DNA from: Loktanella sp. IMCC34160
GTDB taxonomy: Bacteria; Pseudomonadota; Alphaproteobacteria; Rhodobacterales; Rhodobacteraceae
Direction: 5' to 3'
NCBI RefSeq assembly: GCF_004145845.1
Contig: NZ_SELP01000002.1
Coordinates: forward strand, 310,001-374,000
DNA length: 64,000 nt
Position numbers and translations under genes: made by a program. The notes beneath the pieces are model-generated. The model saw only the letters and a program-made list of their open reading frames with translations, had not been told where the DNA came from and searched no databases. Below, piece after piece: positions 35,277 to 44,383 of this stretch. Each line of letters begins with the position of its first letter. Position 1 is the stretch's first letter.

Positions 35277-36248
35277 TTACGCGATCGCGTGGCGGTGGGC
35301 GGCGGCGTAGCGGCCCGTAACATGGTGTACTAGCTGGCGTTCGATGTCGCCCAGCATGGAAGAGGCGCCGAGCCGGAACATGTCCGGTTGCAGCCAGCGG
35401 TTGCCCATTTCCTCTTTCATCAGGATCTGCCAGGCGATGGCGTCCTTGGCGGATTTCATGCCGCCCGCGGGTTTGAACCCCACGTCGTGCCCGGTGGCGT
35501 CCCGGTAATCGCGCAGGGCACGCACCATGGTCAGCGACACGGGCAGGGTGGCGTTGACCCCTTCCTTACCGGTCGAGGTCTTGATGAAATCCGATCCGGC
35601 CTGCATCGCCACCATCGACGCGGCGTAGACGTTGCGCAGGGTTTGCAGGTCACCGGTGGCGAGGATCGCCTTCAGATGGGCATCGCCGCAAGCCTCGCGC
35701 ATGGCGGCGACCTCGTCATAAAGTGCGGACCAGTCCCGATTCAGCACATGTTCGCGGGTGATGACGATGTCGATCTCTTCCGCGCCTTCCTCGACCGCAT
35801 AGCGAATTTCGGCCAGCCGCAGGTTCAGCGGCATCAGCCCCGCCGGAAACCCGGTCGCGACCGAGGCGACGGGGATGCCGGTGCCTTTCAGCGCCCGGAC
35901 CGCATGGCCAACCATGGTCGGGTAGACGCAGACCGCGCCGGTGTGCAACAGATCCAGCTCGAGGCCCGCCATGATATGCGGGGCAAGCGGCTGGCGGGCC
36001 TTGGCGCAGAGGCGCCGGACCCGGCCTTCGGTATCGTCGCCCGCCAATGTTGTCAGGTCGATGCAGCGGATCGCGTTCACCAGCCAGGCCGCCTGCCAGG
36101 TCTTCTTGACCGTACGGCGGGTGGTCAACTGGGCGGCGCGGCGTTCGGCGGCGGTGCGGTTCACGCCGTGGCCTTCGAACATGGCGGTATCCAGCGCCAT
36201 GCCGGGATTGCGGGCGTGGTTGGCCCCGTGTTGGGGGGTGTCGGTCAT
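35277..36248 (-). CDS. deoC: Deoxyribose-phosphate aldolase
   Basis: 323 residues, the longer class of DERA. It cleaves 2-deoxyribose 5-phosphate to acetaldehyde and glyceraldehyde 3-phosphate. The Schiff-base lysine is Lys223 in DFIKTSTGK, and the proton-shuttle lysine lies in GFKPAGGMK (about 258). The ATG overlaps the regulator stop by 4 bases. The order regulator / deoC / ALDH16 is consistent with a deoxynucleoside catabolic operon. Confidence 0.95.
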   Translation of the reverse strand: MTDTPQHGANHARNPGMALDTAMFEGHGVNRTAAERRAAQLTTRRTVKKTWQAAWLVNAIRCIDLTTLAGDDTEGRVRRLCAKARQPLAPHIMAGLELDLLHTGAVCVYPTMVGHAVRALKGTGIPVASVATGFPAGLMPLNLRLAEIRYAVEEGAEEIDIVITREHVLNRDWSALYDEVAAMREACGDAHLKAILATGDLQTLRNVYAASMVAMQAGSDFIKTSTGKEGVNATLPVSLTMVRALRDYRDATGHDVGFKPAGGMKSAKDAIAWQILMKEEMGNRWLQPDMFRLGASSMLGDIERQLVHHVTGRYAAAHRHAIA

Positions 36249-37204
36249 TGGGATGTCTCCAATGCATGGGCGGCGGTGGCCGCGTCGGTGATGAGTGTAT
36301 TGACGAAACCCGCGCGCAAGGCGGCACAGGCGATGGCATGTTTGTCGGTGCCGGTGACAACGCCAATCCGGCGGTCGTGGCGGCCCAATTGGTCCAGTTT
36401 CAGCCCGATGGTCCGCGCGTCGATTCCGGCGGATGCAATCTGCCCGTCGGCGGTCACAAAGCGACCAAGGATATCGCCCACCGCACCCGCGACCCGCAGC
36501 CGGGCAATCTCCTCGCCGGTAAGATTGCCGGAATGCAGGTGGGCGCTGTCGTCGGTCATCGCGCCCATGGAAAAGCACAGGACCGGGGCGGACCGGGCCA
36601 GCGACAGGACATCGGCGACGATCCGGTCGTCTTCCAGCACGCGGGCGGTTTCGGCCCGGCCAAGGATGGCGGGGACGGGCAGGGGCGTGAACCGGCCCTG
36701 ACCCTTGCGGGCAAAGGTGGCGGCCACGTCGTCATGGCCGCTGGCCTGCGGCTTCGGGGCGACGGTGCCGTTGATCTGCACCACCCGAACCCCATCGGCC
36801 CAGCCCATCGGCAGCCAATGGGCCACCTGCGCCATGGTCCGGCCCCAGCTGACCCCGATCAGCTCGGGCGTGGGGCGCAGGGCGGCCAGATAGCGGCCGG
36901 CGGCCTGTGTCACTGCCTCGGGCCCGGCCTCGGTCCCGATGACCACGGCATCGCGCAGGCCAAACCGGGCAACCAGCGCAGCCTCCAGCGCCGGCTGGCG
37001 CAGGTCGGGCGGCAGGATTTCGATCCGGACGATGCCCTGATCGCGGGCCTCTTGCAGCAGGCGGGCGACCTGCCAACGGTTCAATCCGGTTTCCGAGGCG
37101 ATCTCGGTCTGGGTGCGGTCCTCGGCCCAGGCCATGCGCGCGACCTGCACCATCAGATGGGTGCGGGTGTCGTCCTGGGGCAGGCGTTGAGCTTCGGCAG
37201 ACAT
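36245..37204 (-). CDS. SorC/DeoR-type sugar-binding transcriptional regulator
   Basis: 319 residues. An N-terminal HTH (RTQTEIASETGLNRWQVARLLQEA, 30-53) is followed by a SorC-family sugar-phosphate-binding domain with GVSWGRTMAQVA (113-124). As first gene of the operon with deoC and the dehydrogenase, it probably represses them and responds to deoxyribose 5-phosphate, as DeoR of Bacillus does. The frame is open to 38050 but that part is antisense to tgt; the start MSAEAQRLP at 37204 is used. Confidence 0.9.
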   Translation of the reverse strand: MSAEAQRLPQDDTRTHLMVQVARMAWAEDRTQTEIASETGLNRWQVARLLQEARDQGIVRIEILPPDLRQPALEAALVARFGLRDAVVIGTEAGPEAVTQAAGRYLAALRPTPELIGVSWGRTMAQVAHWLPMGWADGVRVVQINGTVAPKPQASGHDDVAATFARKGQGRFTPLPVPAILGRAETARVLEDDRIVADVLSLARSAPVLCFSMGAMTDDSAHLHSGNLTGEEIARLRVAGAVGDILGRFVTADGQIASAGIDARTIGLKLDQLGRHDRRIGVVTGTDKHAIACAALRAGFVNTLITDAATAAHALETSQ

Positions 37205-37342
37205 GGGGATTCCTTTGGTGCAGCACGATTGGTATATCACAACTGTGACGAAGTTCAACATTTGTGATTTAGCGGTCAGCGGGGGCTTTCTTTCGGCGGG
37301 ATTTCGGCTATCACCCGCCCGACCCAAATGCGGACCGATCCC

Positions 37343-38470
37343 ATGACCAAGTTCTCCTTTGATCTGAAAGCGACCGACGGGAAGGCCCGGACCGGCGTGA
37401 TTCACACGCCGCGCGGCGATATCCGCACCCCTGCCTTCATGCCCGTGGGCACGGCGGCCACGGTCAAGGCGATGATGCCGGAAAGCGTGGCGGCAACGGG
37501 GGCCGATATCCTGCTGGGCAATACCTATCACCTGATGCTGCGGCCCACGGCGGAACGGATTGACCGGCTGGGCGGGCTGCACAGGTTCATGAACTGGAAC
37601 AAGCCGATCCTGACCGATTCCGGTGGGTTTCAGGTGATGAGCCTTGCCGAGTTGCGTAAGCTGACCGAGAAGGGCGTGACCTTTCGCAGCCATATCGACG
37701 GATCGCGGCACGAGATCACCCCGGAACGGTCGATGGAGATCCAGAAGCTGCTGGGGTCCGACATTGTCATGGCCTTTGACGAATGCCCGGCGCTGCCCGC
37801 CGACCGCGACAGGATCGCATCCAGCATGCGCCTGTCGATGCGGTGGGCGCAGCGGTCGCGCGATGCCTTTGGCGACCGGCCGGGCCATGCGCTGTTCGGT
37901 ATTCAGCAAGGCGGGCTGGAAGAGGACCTGCGCGCCGAAAGCGCCGAGGCCCTGACGCGGATCGGGTTCGACGGCTATGCCATCGGCGGGCTGGCCGTGG
38001 GCGAGGGGCAAGACGCGATGTTCGCGGCGCTGGACTATGCGCCGGACCAACTGCCGGTGGACAAGCCCCGCTATCTGATGGGGGTGGGCAAGCCCGGTGA
38101 TATCGTCGGCGCGGTGAAACGCGGTGTCGACATGATGGATTGCGTGCTGCCCAGCCGGTCAGGCCGCACCGGGCAAGCCTGGACACGGCGCGGGCAGGTC
38201 AACATCAAGAACGCCCGGCACGCGGACGACCCGCGGCCATTGGACGAACATTGCACCTGTCCGGCCTGCACCAATTATTCGCGGGCCTACCTGCACCACG
38301 TCTACCGGTCGCAGGAAATGATTTCGGGAATGCTGCTGACCTGGCACAACCTGCACTACTTCCAGGAGATCATGCAGGACATGCGCGAGGCGATTGCCGA
38401 AGGGCGGTTTGCCGCCTGGGAAGCGGCGTTTCACGCTCAGCGGGCTGAGGGCGATATCGACCCGGTCTGA
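37343..38470 (+). CDS. tgt: Queuine tRNA-ribosyltransferase
   Basis: 375 residues. It exchanges the anticodon guanine of GUN tRNAs (Asp, Asn, His, Tyr) for the queuosine precursor; two tRNA-Asp(GTC) targets lie in this window. Seen are the catalytic aspartate region [13 protein letters not shown], the nucleophile segment [12 protein letters not shown] and the zinc site [16 protein letters not shown]. The start MTKFSFDLK (37343) is preferred to an ATG five codons upstream. The 3' end overlaps the convergent membrane protein gene by 34 bases. Confidence 0.96.
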   Translation: MTKFSFDLKATDGKARTGVIHTPRGDIRTPAFMPVGTAATVKAMMPESVAATGADILLGNTYHLMLRPTAERIDRLGGLHRFMNWNKPILTDSGGFQVMSLAELRKLTEKGVTFRSHIDGSRHEITPERSMEIQKLLGSDIVMAFDECPALPADRDRIASSMRLSMRWAQRSRDAFGDRPGHALFGIQQGGLEEDLRAESAEALTRIGFDGYAIGGLAVGEGQDAMFAALDYAPDQLPVDKPRYLMGVGKPGDIVGAVKRGVDMMDCVLPSRSGRTGQAWTRRGQVNIKNARHADDPRPLDEHCTCPACTNYSRAYLHHVYRSQEMISGMLLTWHNLHYFQEIMQDMREAIAEGRFAAWEAAFHAQRAEGDIDPV

Positions 38471-39363
38471 TAGCCGCAACGGCGGGTGCGCGTGACGGCG
38501 GACAGCAGGCTTCGGTCGCGCCCGCCATCGACCCGATGCCGCAACAGGGCCAGATCGTCGGCCAGATCGTCATCCAGATAATGGGCCAACATCTGCAGGT
38601 AGCTGGGCCGGGCATAGACCTGCCGCCAGATCACCTTGGTCCCCGACCCGTGATCCAGAAGGTCGATGGTGTTTTCATTCTCGGTCGACGGGTCGCCCGC
38701 GTCGATCCGCGACCGCCAGTGCTGGCGGGTCTCGGGGATGGATAGAAGGATGTCCACAACCTCGGTCACCGACTTTCGGGACCATTCGTGGGTCAGGTGG
38801 AATTGTCCGGGCGCATCACCTTCGGCGACATTTGTCAGGGTCTTCTGGAAATAGCGACCCGCGGCGTCCGGGTCGATCACGATGGCCGACCAGACAGCGG
38901 CCCTTGGGGCGTTCAGCACGATGGTGCGTTCCCGGTGCAGCGGGTCGAAGTGGAACAGCCTGTCGATCAGCCCGCTACGAATCGCGAGGAAGTGCAGCAG
39001 GTTCGGCAGGACAAAGATACCGATTGTCAGACCTGCGTGCCTGGCAATAAAGGTCAGGGCAGAGGGCCAGAGCGTGGCAAGCAGGATCAGCAGGATCAGG
39101 ACAAGCGCCAGCTGTTCGACAAAGTGGCGGGCGCCGGGCCAGATCGCCGCCCCCAGGACCAGCCCGAAGGCGGCAAAGCAGGCGAAGATACCAGACAGGG
39201 TCGCATAGGACGACAACAGCATTTCCAGCGCTTCCGGCAATTTGTCGGGATTGCCGAAGATGCTTTTGCCGACCAGCAGAAGCAGGAGCAGAAGCCCCAC
39301 CGATAGAACGATCCCTGCAAAGAGAATGACCCGTCCGCGCTGCCGCCAAAGCCGCCCGCCCAT
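38437..39363 (-). CDS. Membrane-anchored START/SRPBCC-like protein, copy 2
   Basis: 308 residues, unnamed. Four hydrophobic helices (about 10-30, 45-65, 75-100 and 103-120) are followed by a soluble domain (150-300) that begins [22 protein letters not shown], the usual opening of an SRPBCC/START-like ligand-binding domain. Its ATG overlaps the stop of the preceding, similarly built gene (TGATG), which points to a tandem duplication. It is convergent with and overlaps tgt. Function unknown; lipid or hydrophobic ligand handling at the inner membrane is an inference from fold. Confidence 0.75.
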   Translation of the reverse strand: MGGRLWRQRGRVILFAGIVLSVGLLLLLLLVGKSIFGNPDKLPEALEMLLSSYATLSGIFACFAAFGLVLGAAIWPGARHFVEQLALVLILLILLATLWPSALTFIARHAGLTIGIFVLPNLLHFLAIRSGLIDRLFHFDPLHRERTIVLNAPRAAVWSAIVIDPDAAGRYFQKTLTNVAEGDAPGQFHLTHEWSRKSVTEVVDILLSIPETRQHWRSRIDAGDPSTENENTIDLLDHGSGTKVIWRQVYARPSYLQMLAHYLDDDLADDLALLRHRVDGGRDRSLLSAVTRTRRCGYQTGSISPSAR

Positions 39364-40160
39364 CAGGCGGGCTTGCCTGTCAGGGCCTGCGTGGGGACCA
39401 CGGTCCAGCGGTGGTTGCGCTGCAATTGGGTGGCGAAATTGTGCAACTCGTCCCCGAAGCAGTCGTCGAACCAATGTTCAAAAGCCAGCCGGATCGGCAT
39501 TGCTTCCTGTTCCAGCCGGGTTTCAACCTCGCAGCGGCCAAGTTCGGGTTCGTTCAGGCAGATGGTCATCATCACGTCGTCGGCGCCGGTTGGGTCCACC
39601 CGTTCCAGAAGGTAGCGCGCCCGCTTGTGCGGCACCCGTTCGAGGAAGGTCAGGGTCATTTCCTCGGGCGTGTCATCGGGACGGGCGAAGCGCAAATAGA
39701 TGGTTTCAGCATCATCCGCGTCCTTGTCGAAATCGACAAGACGGCCGGTCCAGTGATCTTCGGGGTGAGATTCGCCAGGGATCACGGCGTTCCAGACCTG
39801 AACGGCGGGCAGATTGACCAGCGACTTGCGGGTGCTGACAAGGCCGAGGCGCAGCGGCAACCGGTCGGTCCATGACCCGTGCAGCGCGGCATGGGCGGCA
39901 AGGATACAGACAATCGCGGTGCCGGGAAAAATCTGGGCGGGTAGGGGAAGAAGTGCGGCGATCACAAGACCCAACGACAGGCTTTCCGCCATGCCGCGAT
40001 AGTTTGGGGCCAGCACGATGATGAACAGCCCGATGACGGCCAGCAGAACGCCGGTTCCGATCGCCCCGAGACCGGGGCCGAACAAAAGGGCGTGGGCCAG
40101 CATTCCCGCGACCCCGGCAAAGATGATCCGACGCTTCTGGCGAAGGAGGTAGGTGAGCAT
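39363..40160 (-). CDS. Membrane-anchored START/SRPBCC-like protein, copy 1
   Basis: 265 residues. Three or four N-terminal hydrophobic helices (about 12-32, 36-50, 57-78 and 80-92), then a soluble domain beginning KSLVNLPAVQVWNAVIPGE, like the SRPBCC domain of the next gene. A very long frame continues upstream to 41975, but it is antisense to lon; the ATG at 40160 (MLTYLLRQKRR) begins the membrane domain naturally. Divergent from lon with 279 bp between. Confidence 0.75.
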   Translation of the reverse strand: MLTYLLRQKRRIIFAGVAGMLAHALLFGPGLGAIGTGVLLAVIGLFIIVLAPNYRGMAESLSLGLVIAALLPLPAQIFPGTAIVCILAAHAALHGSWTDRLPLRLGLVSTRKSLVNLPAVQVWNAVIPGESHPEDHWTGRLVDFDKDADDAETIYLRFARPDDTPEEMTLTFLERVPHKRARYLLERVDPTGADDVMMTICLNEPELGRCEVETRLEQEAMPIRLAFEHWFDDCFGDELHNFATQLQRNHRWTVVPTQALTGKPA

Positions 40161-40330
40161 AGGCACGATCCTGACGGTCTTGTTTGGCGTCACCTTGACC
40201 GCGAAATCTGGCAAGACAGCGGCGCGGAGCGGGTGATTTTCGCGCGAACCCTGCCAATCGGACAGATTTCCCGACGATGGTCCCTTGCAGCGGGTCGATG
40301 CCAAAGGCATTCTGCGCCGACCCAGACACG

Positions 40331-40360
40331 GTTGATTTGGCGGCACACCGGCCCCATTTG
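40331..40360 (+). promoter_or_regulatory. Sigma-32 (RpoH) type heat-shock promoter of lon
   Basis: GTTGATT at 40331-40337, a 14-base spacer and CCCCATTT at 40352-40359, close to the E. coli RpoH consensus CTTGAAA / CCCCATNT. The implied transcript start is about 75 bases before lon. Lon is a classical heat-shock gene. Confidence 0.7.
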
Positions 40361-40439
40361 TTAAAACCGAGAAGAGGAGACGCCGGTGGCTGCCACCAAA
40401 CGGGGCCCGGTCGCGTCTTGCCAGAACAAGGAAACGAGC

Positions 40440-42854
40440 ATGCAAGAACCCCTCGCCACGTCCTACCCGGTGCTGCCGCTGCGCGACATCGTGGTGTTCC
40501 CGCACATGATCGTGCCGCTGTTTGTCGGCCGCGAGAAATCGGTGCGGGCGCTTGAGGAGGTCATGGCCGACGACAAGCAGATCCTGCTGTCCAGCCAGAT
40601 CGACCCGGGTCAGGACGACCCCGATGAAAACGGGATTTACAAGGCCGGCGTGCTGGCCAATGTCCTGCAACTGCTGAAATTGCCCGATGGCACCGTGAAG
40701 GTGCTGGTCGAAGGCAAGGCGCGGGTGCGGATCACCGAATTCCACGAAAACGACCGGTTCTTCGAAGCAAGCGCCGAATATCTGACCGAATTCCCCGGCG
40801 AGGAAAGCGAGCTGATCGCCCTTGTCCGGTCGGTTTCGGAAGAGTTCGAACGCTACTCGAAAATCAAGAAAAACATTCCGGAAGAAGCACTTGCAGCGGT
40901 TTCTGAAACCTCTGAACCGGCGCGGCTGGCCGACCTTGTGGCAGGCCACCTTGGGATCGAGGTTGACCAAAAGCAGGAGCTTCTGGAAACCTTGTCGATC
41001 AGCGAGCGACTTGAGAAGGTCTATGGCCTGATGCAGGGCGAAATGTCGGTCCTGCAGGTCGAGAAGAAGATCAAGACACGCGTCAAGAGCCAGATGGAGC
41101 GCACCCAGCGCGAGTACTATCTGAATGAACAGATGAAGGCCATTCAGAAGGAACTGGGCGACGGCGAGGAAGGCGCGAACGAGATTGCCGAGCTGGAATC
41201 GCGGATCGCCGAAACCAAGCTGTCCAAGGAAGCCCGTGACAAGGCCGAGGCGGAGCTGAAAAAGCTCAAGTCGATGTCGCCGATGTCGGCAGAGGCAACT
41301 GTCGTGCGCAACTACCTTGACTGGATGTTGTCCATCCCGTGGGGCGTGAAATCGCGCACCAAGAAAGACCTTGGACATGCCGAAAAGGTTCTGAACGCCG
41401 ACCACTACGGCCTTGAAAAGGTTAAGGAACGCATTGTCGAATACCTTGCGGTCCAGCAGCGTTCGAAAAAGCTGAAGGGGCCGATCATGTGCCTTGTCGG
41501 CCCTCCGGGCGTCGGCAAGACCAGCCTTGGCAAATCGGTGGCCAAGGCCACGGGACGCGAGTTTATCCGCATCAGCCTTGGCGGCGTGCGCGATGAAAGC
41601 GAGATCCGCGGCCACCGCCGGACCTATATCGGGTCGATGCCCGGCAAGATCATCCAGGCGCTGAAGAAGGCGAAGACCACCAACCCGCTGATCCTTCTCG
41701 ATGAGATCGACAAGATGGGGCAGGATTTCCGGGGCGACCCGGCGAGCGCCATGCTTGAAGTGCTGGACCCGGAACAGAACTCGACCTTCGTGGACCACTA
41801 TATGGAGGTGGAATACGACCTGTCGAATGTCATGTTCCTGACCACGGCGAACTCCTACAACATGCCCGGCCCGCTTCTGGACCGGATGGAGATCATCTCG
41901 CTGGCCGGCTACACCGAGGACGAAAAGCGCGAGATCGCGCGCCAACACCTGCTTCCGAAAGTGATGAAAAACCATGGGCTTAAACCCAAGGAGTTCACGC
42001 TGGATGACAGCGCCCTGACCGCGATGATCCGCACCTATACCCGCGAAGCCGGGGTGCGGAACCTTGAACGCGAAATCGCCAAGGTCGCCCGCAAGGCGGT
42101 GACCCGGATCGTCAAGGGCGAAACCAAACTGGTGGAAGTCACTGACGCCAATATCGATGATTTCCTCGGGGTGCCGAAGTACCGCTACGGTCTCGCTGAA
42201 AAGGAAGATCAGATCGGTGTGGTCACCGGGCTTGCCTATACCTCAGTCGGGGGCGAGATCCTGTCGATCGAGGCGCTGCGCCTGCCGGGCAAGGGCCGGA
42301 TGAAGACAACCGGGAAATTGGGCGATGTGATGAAGGAATCCATCGATGCGGCCAGTTCCTATGTCCGGTCCATCGCGCCGCAGATCGGGGTAAAGCCGCC
42401 GAAGTTCGACCGCTTGGACATCCACGTCCACGTGCCGGACGGGGCGACGCCCAAGGACGGACCGTCGGCCGGTCTGGCGATGGTGACGGCGATCGTGTCG
42501 GTGCTGACCCAGATCCCGGTGCGCAAGGACATTGCCATGACCGGCGAGGTGACGCTGCGCGGCAATGCCAGCGCCATCGGCGGGTTGAAGGAAAAGCTGC
42601 TGGCGGCCCTGCGCGCCGGGGTGAAGACCGTGCTGATCCCGACCGAGAACGAAAAGGACCTGCCCGAGATCCCGGACAACGTGAAAGAAGGGCTGGAGAT
42701 CATCCCGGTCAGCCATGTGTCCGAGGTTCTGGAACACGCGCTTGTGCGCAAGCCGGAGCCGATCGACTGGGACGAGGAGGCCGAGGAAGCCGCAGCGGCG
42801 GAACGGGCCTTGTCCGGATCGCCGGAGGATGGCGCGTCGGCCACTACCCACTAA
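40440..42854 (+). CDS. lon: ATP-dependent Lon protease
   Basis: 804 residues in the cytosol, degrading misfolded and regulatory proteins. The N-terminal substrate-binding LON domain (8-205) is followed by AAA+ with Walker [10 protein letters not shown] and Walker B ILLDEIDK, and a serine protease domain with the Ser676/Lys719 dyad ([18 protein letters not shown]). The start [16 protein letters not shown] at 40440 is favoured over an upstream frame extension. It is monocistronic between a heat-shock-like promoter and a strong terminator. Confidence 0.98.
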   Translation: MQEPLATSYPVLPLRDIVVFPHMIVPLFVGREKSVRALEEVMADDKQILLSSQIDPGQDDPDENGIYKAGVLANVLQLLKLPDGTVKVLVEGKARVRITEFHENDRFFEASAEYLTEFPGEESELIALVRSVSEEFERYSKIKKNIPEEALAAVSETSEPARLADLVAGHLGIEVDQKQELLETLSISERLEKVYGLMQGEMSVLQVEKKIKTRVKSQMERTQREYYLNEQMKAIQKELGDGEEGANEIAELESRIAETKLSKEARDKAEAELKKLKSMSPMSAEATVVRNYLDWMLSIPWGVKSRTKKDLGHAEKVLNADHYGLEKVKERIVEYLAVQQRSKKLKGPIMCLVGPPGVGKTSLGKSVAKATGREFIRISLGGVRDESEIRGHRRTYIGSMPGKIIQALKKAKTTNPLILLDEIDKMGQDFRGDPASAMLEVLDPEQNSTFVDHYMEVEYDLSNVMFLTTANSYNMPGPLLDRMEIISLAGYTEDEKREIARQHLLPKVMKNHGLKPKEFTLDDSALTAMIRTYTREAGVRNLEREIAKVARKAVTRIVKGETKLVEVTDANIDDFLGVPKYRYGLAEKEDQIGVVTGLAYTSVGGEILSIEALRLPGKGRMKTTGKLGDVMKESIDAASSYVRSIAPQIGVKPPKFDRLDIHVHVPDGATPKDGPSAGLAMVTAIVSVLTQIPVRKDIAMTGEVTLRGNASAIGGLKEKLLAALRAGVKTVLIPTENEKDLPEIPDNVKEGLEIIPVSHVSEVLEHALVRKPEPIDWDEEAEEAAAAERALSGSPEDGASATTH

Positions 42855-42875
42855 GGGCCCTTGGAGAGTAAGCAA

Positions 42876-42902
42876 AAGGCGCGGTGAAAACCGCGCCTTT
42901 TG
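42876..42902 (+). terminator. Rho-independent terminator of lon
   Basis: Perfect 10-bp stem AAGGCGCGGT / ACCGCGCCTT with a GAAA tetraloop and TTTTGT following. Confidence 0.93.
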
Positions 42903-42928
42903 TCTTTCAGGTCAATGCGATGAACCTA

Positions 42929-43147
42929 TCAGGTTTCGGGCAGTGAATCGGACGTCGAGGACGACATCGCCGCCGCGATCAGCGCGATCAAGATCAGCGG
43001 AATGATCAGTCCAGCGGAAGAGGAGGAGCCAGCCTGCTCTTCCACGATCACCGGGGCCATTTCCATCACGGGCTCGGCCATGCCACCGGCGAGGGCGGCA
43101 CCGGCGGTGCCCAAAAGGGTGGCGGCGGACGCGAGGATTTTCTTCAT
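42929..43147 (-). CDS. Tiny secreted/membrane protein, tandem copy 3
   Basis: 72 residues: signal-peptide-like start (MKKILASAATLLGTAGAALAGG), a conserved acidic segment PVMEMAPVIVEEQ, a serine linker, one hydrophobic helix (about 47-60) and a short hydrophilic tail ending LPET. It is the last of three tandem paralogues on this strand. Residues 21-64 are identical in all three. The RBS is followed closely by the start. The family is recurrent in Rhodobacteraceae, where automatic annotation sometimes calls it ferrochelatase with no basis in sequence. Function unknown. Confidence 0.85.
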   Translation of the reverse strand: MKKILASAATLLGTAGAALAGGMAEPVMEMAPVIVEEQAGSSSSAGLIIPLILIALIAAAMSSSTSDSLPET

Positions 43148-43183
43148 CTTGGTCTCCTAGTCTTTCAAACGTTGCTTCGCGGA

Positions 43184-43396
43184 TCAGAGATCTTCGGACC
43201 CGGTCGAGCTGGACATCGCCGCCGCGATCAGCGCGATCAGGATCAGCGGGATGATCAACCCGGCGGAAGAGGAGGAGCCAGCCTGCTCTTCCACGATGAC
43301 GGGTGCCATTTCCATCACGGGTTCGGCCATGCCACCGGCGAGGGCGGCACCGGCGGTGCCCAGAAGGGCGGCGGCGGACGCGAGGATTTTCTTCAT
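43184..43396 (-). CDS. Tiny secreted/membrane protein, tandem copy 2
   Basis: 70 residues. It differs from the downstream copy only at residue 10 and in the last seven or so residues (tail GSEDL). Same layout: signal peptide, PVMEMAPVIVEEQ, SSSS linker, hydrophobic helix, polar tail. The 36-base gap to the next copy holds its own ribosome binding site. The nucleotide sequence differs from the other copies by silent changes, so the protein is under constraint. Confidence 0.85.
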   Translation of the reverse strand: MKKILASAAALLGTAGAALAGGMAEPVMEMAPVIVEEQAGSSSSAGLIIPLILIALIAAAMSSSTGSEDL

Positions 43397-43434
43397 GAAA
43401 TACTCCTACCTATCAGAAAAGGGGTTTGGACGGG

Positions 43435-43650
43435 TCAGTTGATGTTGGTCGATTCCGACGAGGACGACATCGCCGCCGCGATCAGCGCGATCAGGATCAG
43501 CGGAATGATCAGCCCAGCGGAAGAAGAGGAGCCAGCCTGCTCTTCCACGATCACCGGGGCCATCTCCATCACGGGTTCGGCCATGCCACCGGCAAGTGCC
43601 GCGCCGGCAGATCCGATAAGGGCGAAAGCAGAGATTGCGAATTTTTTCAT
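43435..43650 (-). CDS. Tiny secreted/membrane protein, tandem copy 1
   Basis: 71 residues, first of the three tandem paralogues. The signal peptide differs most (MKKFAISAFALIGSAGA), but the mature core from Gly21 to Ser64 is identical to the other two; the tail is SESTNIN. The ATG at 43650 follows AAAGGACATTAGAC. A longer frame to 43734 adds residues not shared with the paralogues. It is divergent from the HU-like gene. Confidence 0.85.
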   Translation of the reverse strand: MKKFAISAFALIGSAGAALAGGMAEPVMEMAPVIVEEQAGSSSSAGLIIPLILIALIAAAMSSSSESTNIN

Positions 43651-43870
43651 GTCTAATGTCCTTTGTTCCTTCCGGCGACGTTGGGCAGCCCACCGGTATT
43701 GATGATACTGAAACTGTGGCCCGTCCAACCCCAACGGTCAAGCATGGCATTCCATGCCCCGGCGGGAATGCCGCCTTTCGGAACAGGATTTCGCTGGCAT
43801 TTCCCGCCTGCACGGATCAACATCGCGCAAACCGGTCGCGAAAAGCGGAATGGAAAGGCAGGCATCGAGA

Positions 43871-44221
43871 ATGGCAAAGACAGCAAAGCCGCAGGGCGCG
43901 TCGCTGCAAGTGGTGGGCGCCTCTGCGCCGACAGAGGCGGGCGAGCCGCTGGGACGCAAGGAATTCGTTGCAAAGGTTGCGGCCGAGAGCGGGATGAAGC
44001 CGAAAGACGCCCGCGCGGCGGTCGATGCGGTGCTTGCGGCGCTGGCCTCCTCGTTACGGGCGGGCGAGGAATTGAACCTGCCGCCGCTGGGCAAGGTCAA
44101 GCATGTGAAAGCCAAGGATATTGGGACCGCGCGGGTCGCGACGATCCGGGTTCGTATCCCCGAACAGGGGCCGAAAAAAGCGGGATCAGACCCCCTTGCA
44201 GAGACGGGCGAGGAAGGCTAA
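43871..44221 (+). CDS. HU-family-like DNA-binding protein, divergent
   Basis: 116 residues. The HU helix pair and hinge are clear (GRKEFVAKVAAESGMKPKDARAAVDAVLAAL, then GEELNLPPLGKVKHV). The DNA-intercalating arm tip RNPxTG of classical HU/IHF is missing, replaced by TARVATIRVRIPEQG. An N-terminal basic/Gly extension of about 27 residues is also unusual. It may bend or coat DNA without the canonical arm. The start MAKTAKPQG is chosen; in-frame ATGs lie upstream at 43850 and 43754. It sits just before tRNA-Val. Confidence 0.75.
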   Translation: MAKTAKPQGASLQVVGASAPTEAGEPLGRKEFVAKVAAESGMKPKDARAAVDAVLAALASSLRAGEELNLPPLGKVKHVKAKDIGTARVATIRVRIPEQGPKKAGSDPLAETGEEG

Positions 44222-44233
44222 AGACCCGCCAAC

Positions 44234-44308
44234 GGGTGATTAGCTCAGTGGTAGAGCGCTTCGTTCACATCGAAGATGTCAGGAGTTCGAATCTCTTATC
44301 ACCCACCA
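44234..44308 (+). tRNA. tRNA-Val(CAC)
   Basis: Complete cloverleaf: acceptor GGGTGAT / ATCACCC, D stem GCTC/GAGC, anticodon arm CTTCG-TTCACAT-CGAAG with anticodon CAC, T arm AGGAG-TTCGAAT-CTCTT (one G-T pair), discriminator A and encoded CCA. Confidence 0.95.
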
Positions 44309-44383
44309 TTCTTCTTTTGAAACGCGTCCGGACCGGGCGCGTTTTTGCTTTCGGGGGTCAGGCGGGCGGGCTATCCCAAGCGC

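Noticed and set aside
40386-40439. Upstream extension of lon through ATG 40386
   Set aside because: The added residues do not match the Lon N-terminus, and the conserved protein begins at [14 protein letters not shown].
42929-43650. Tandem near-identical units as a transposon or satellite array
   Set aside because: Each unit is a complete small gene with its own start and stop; differences within the core are silent. No terminal inverted repeats or transposase.
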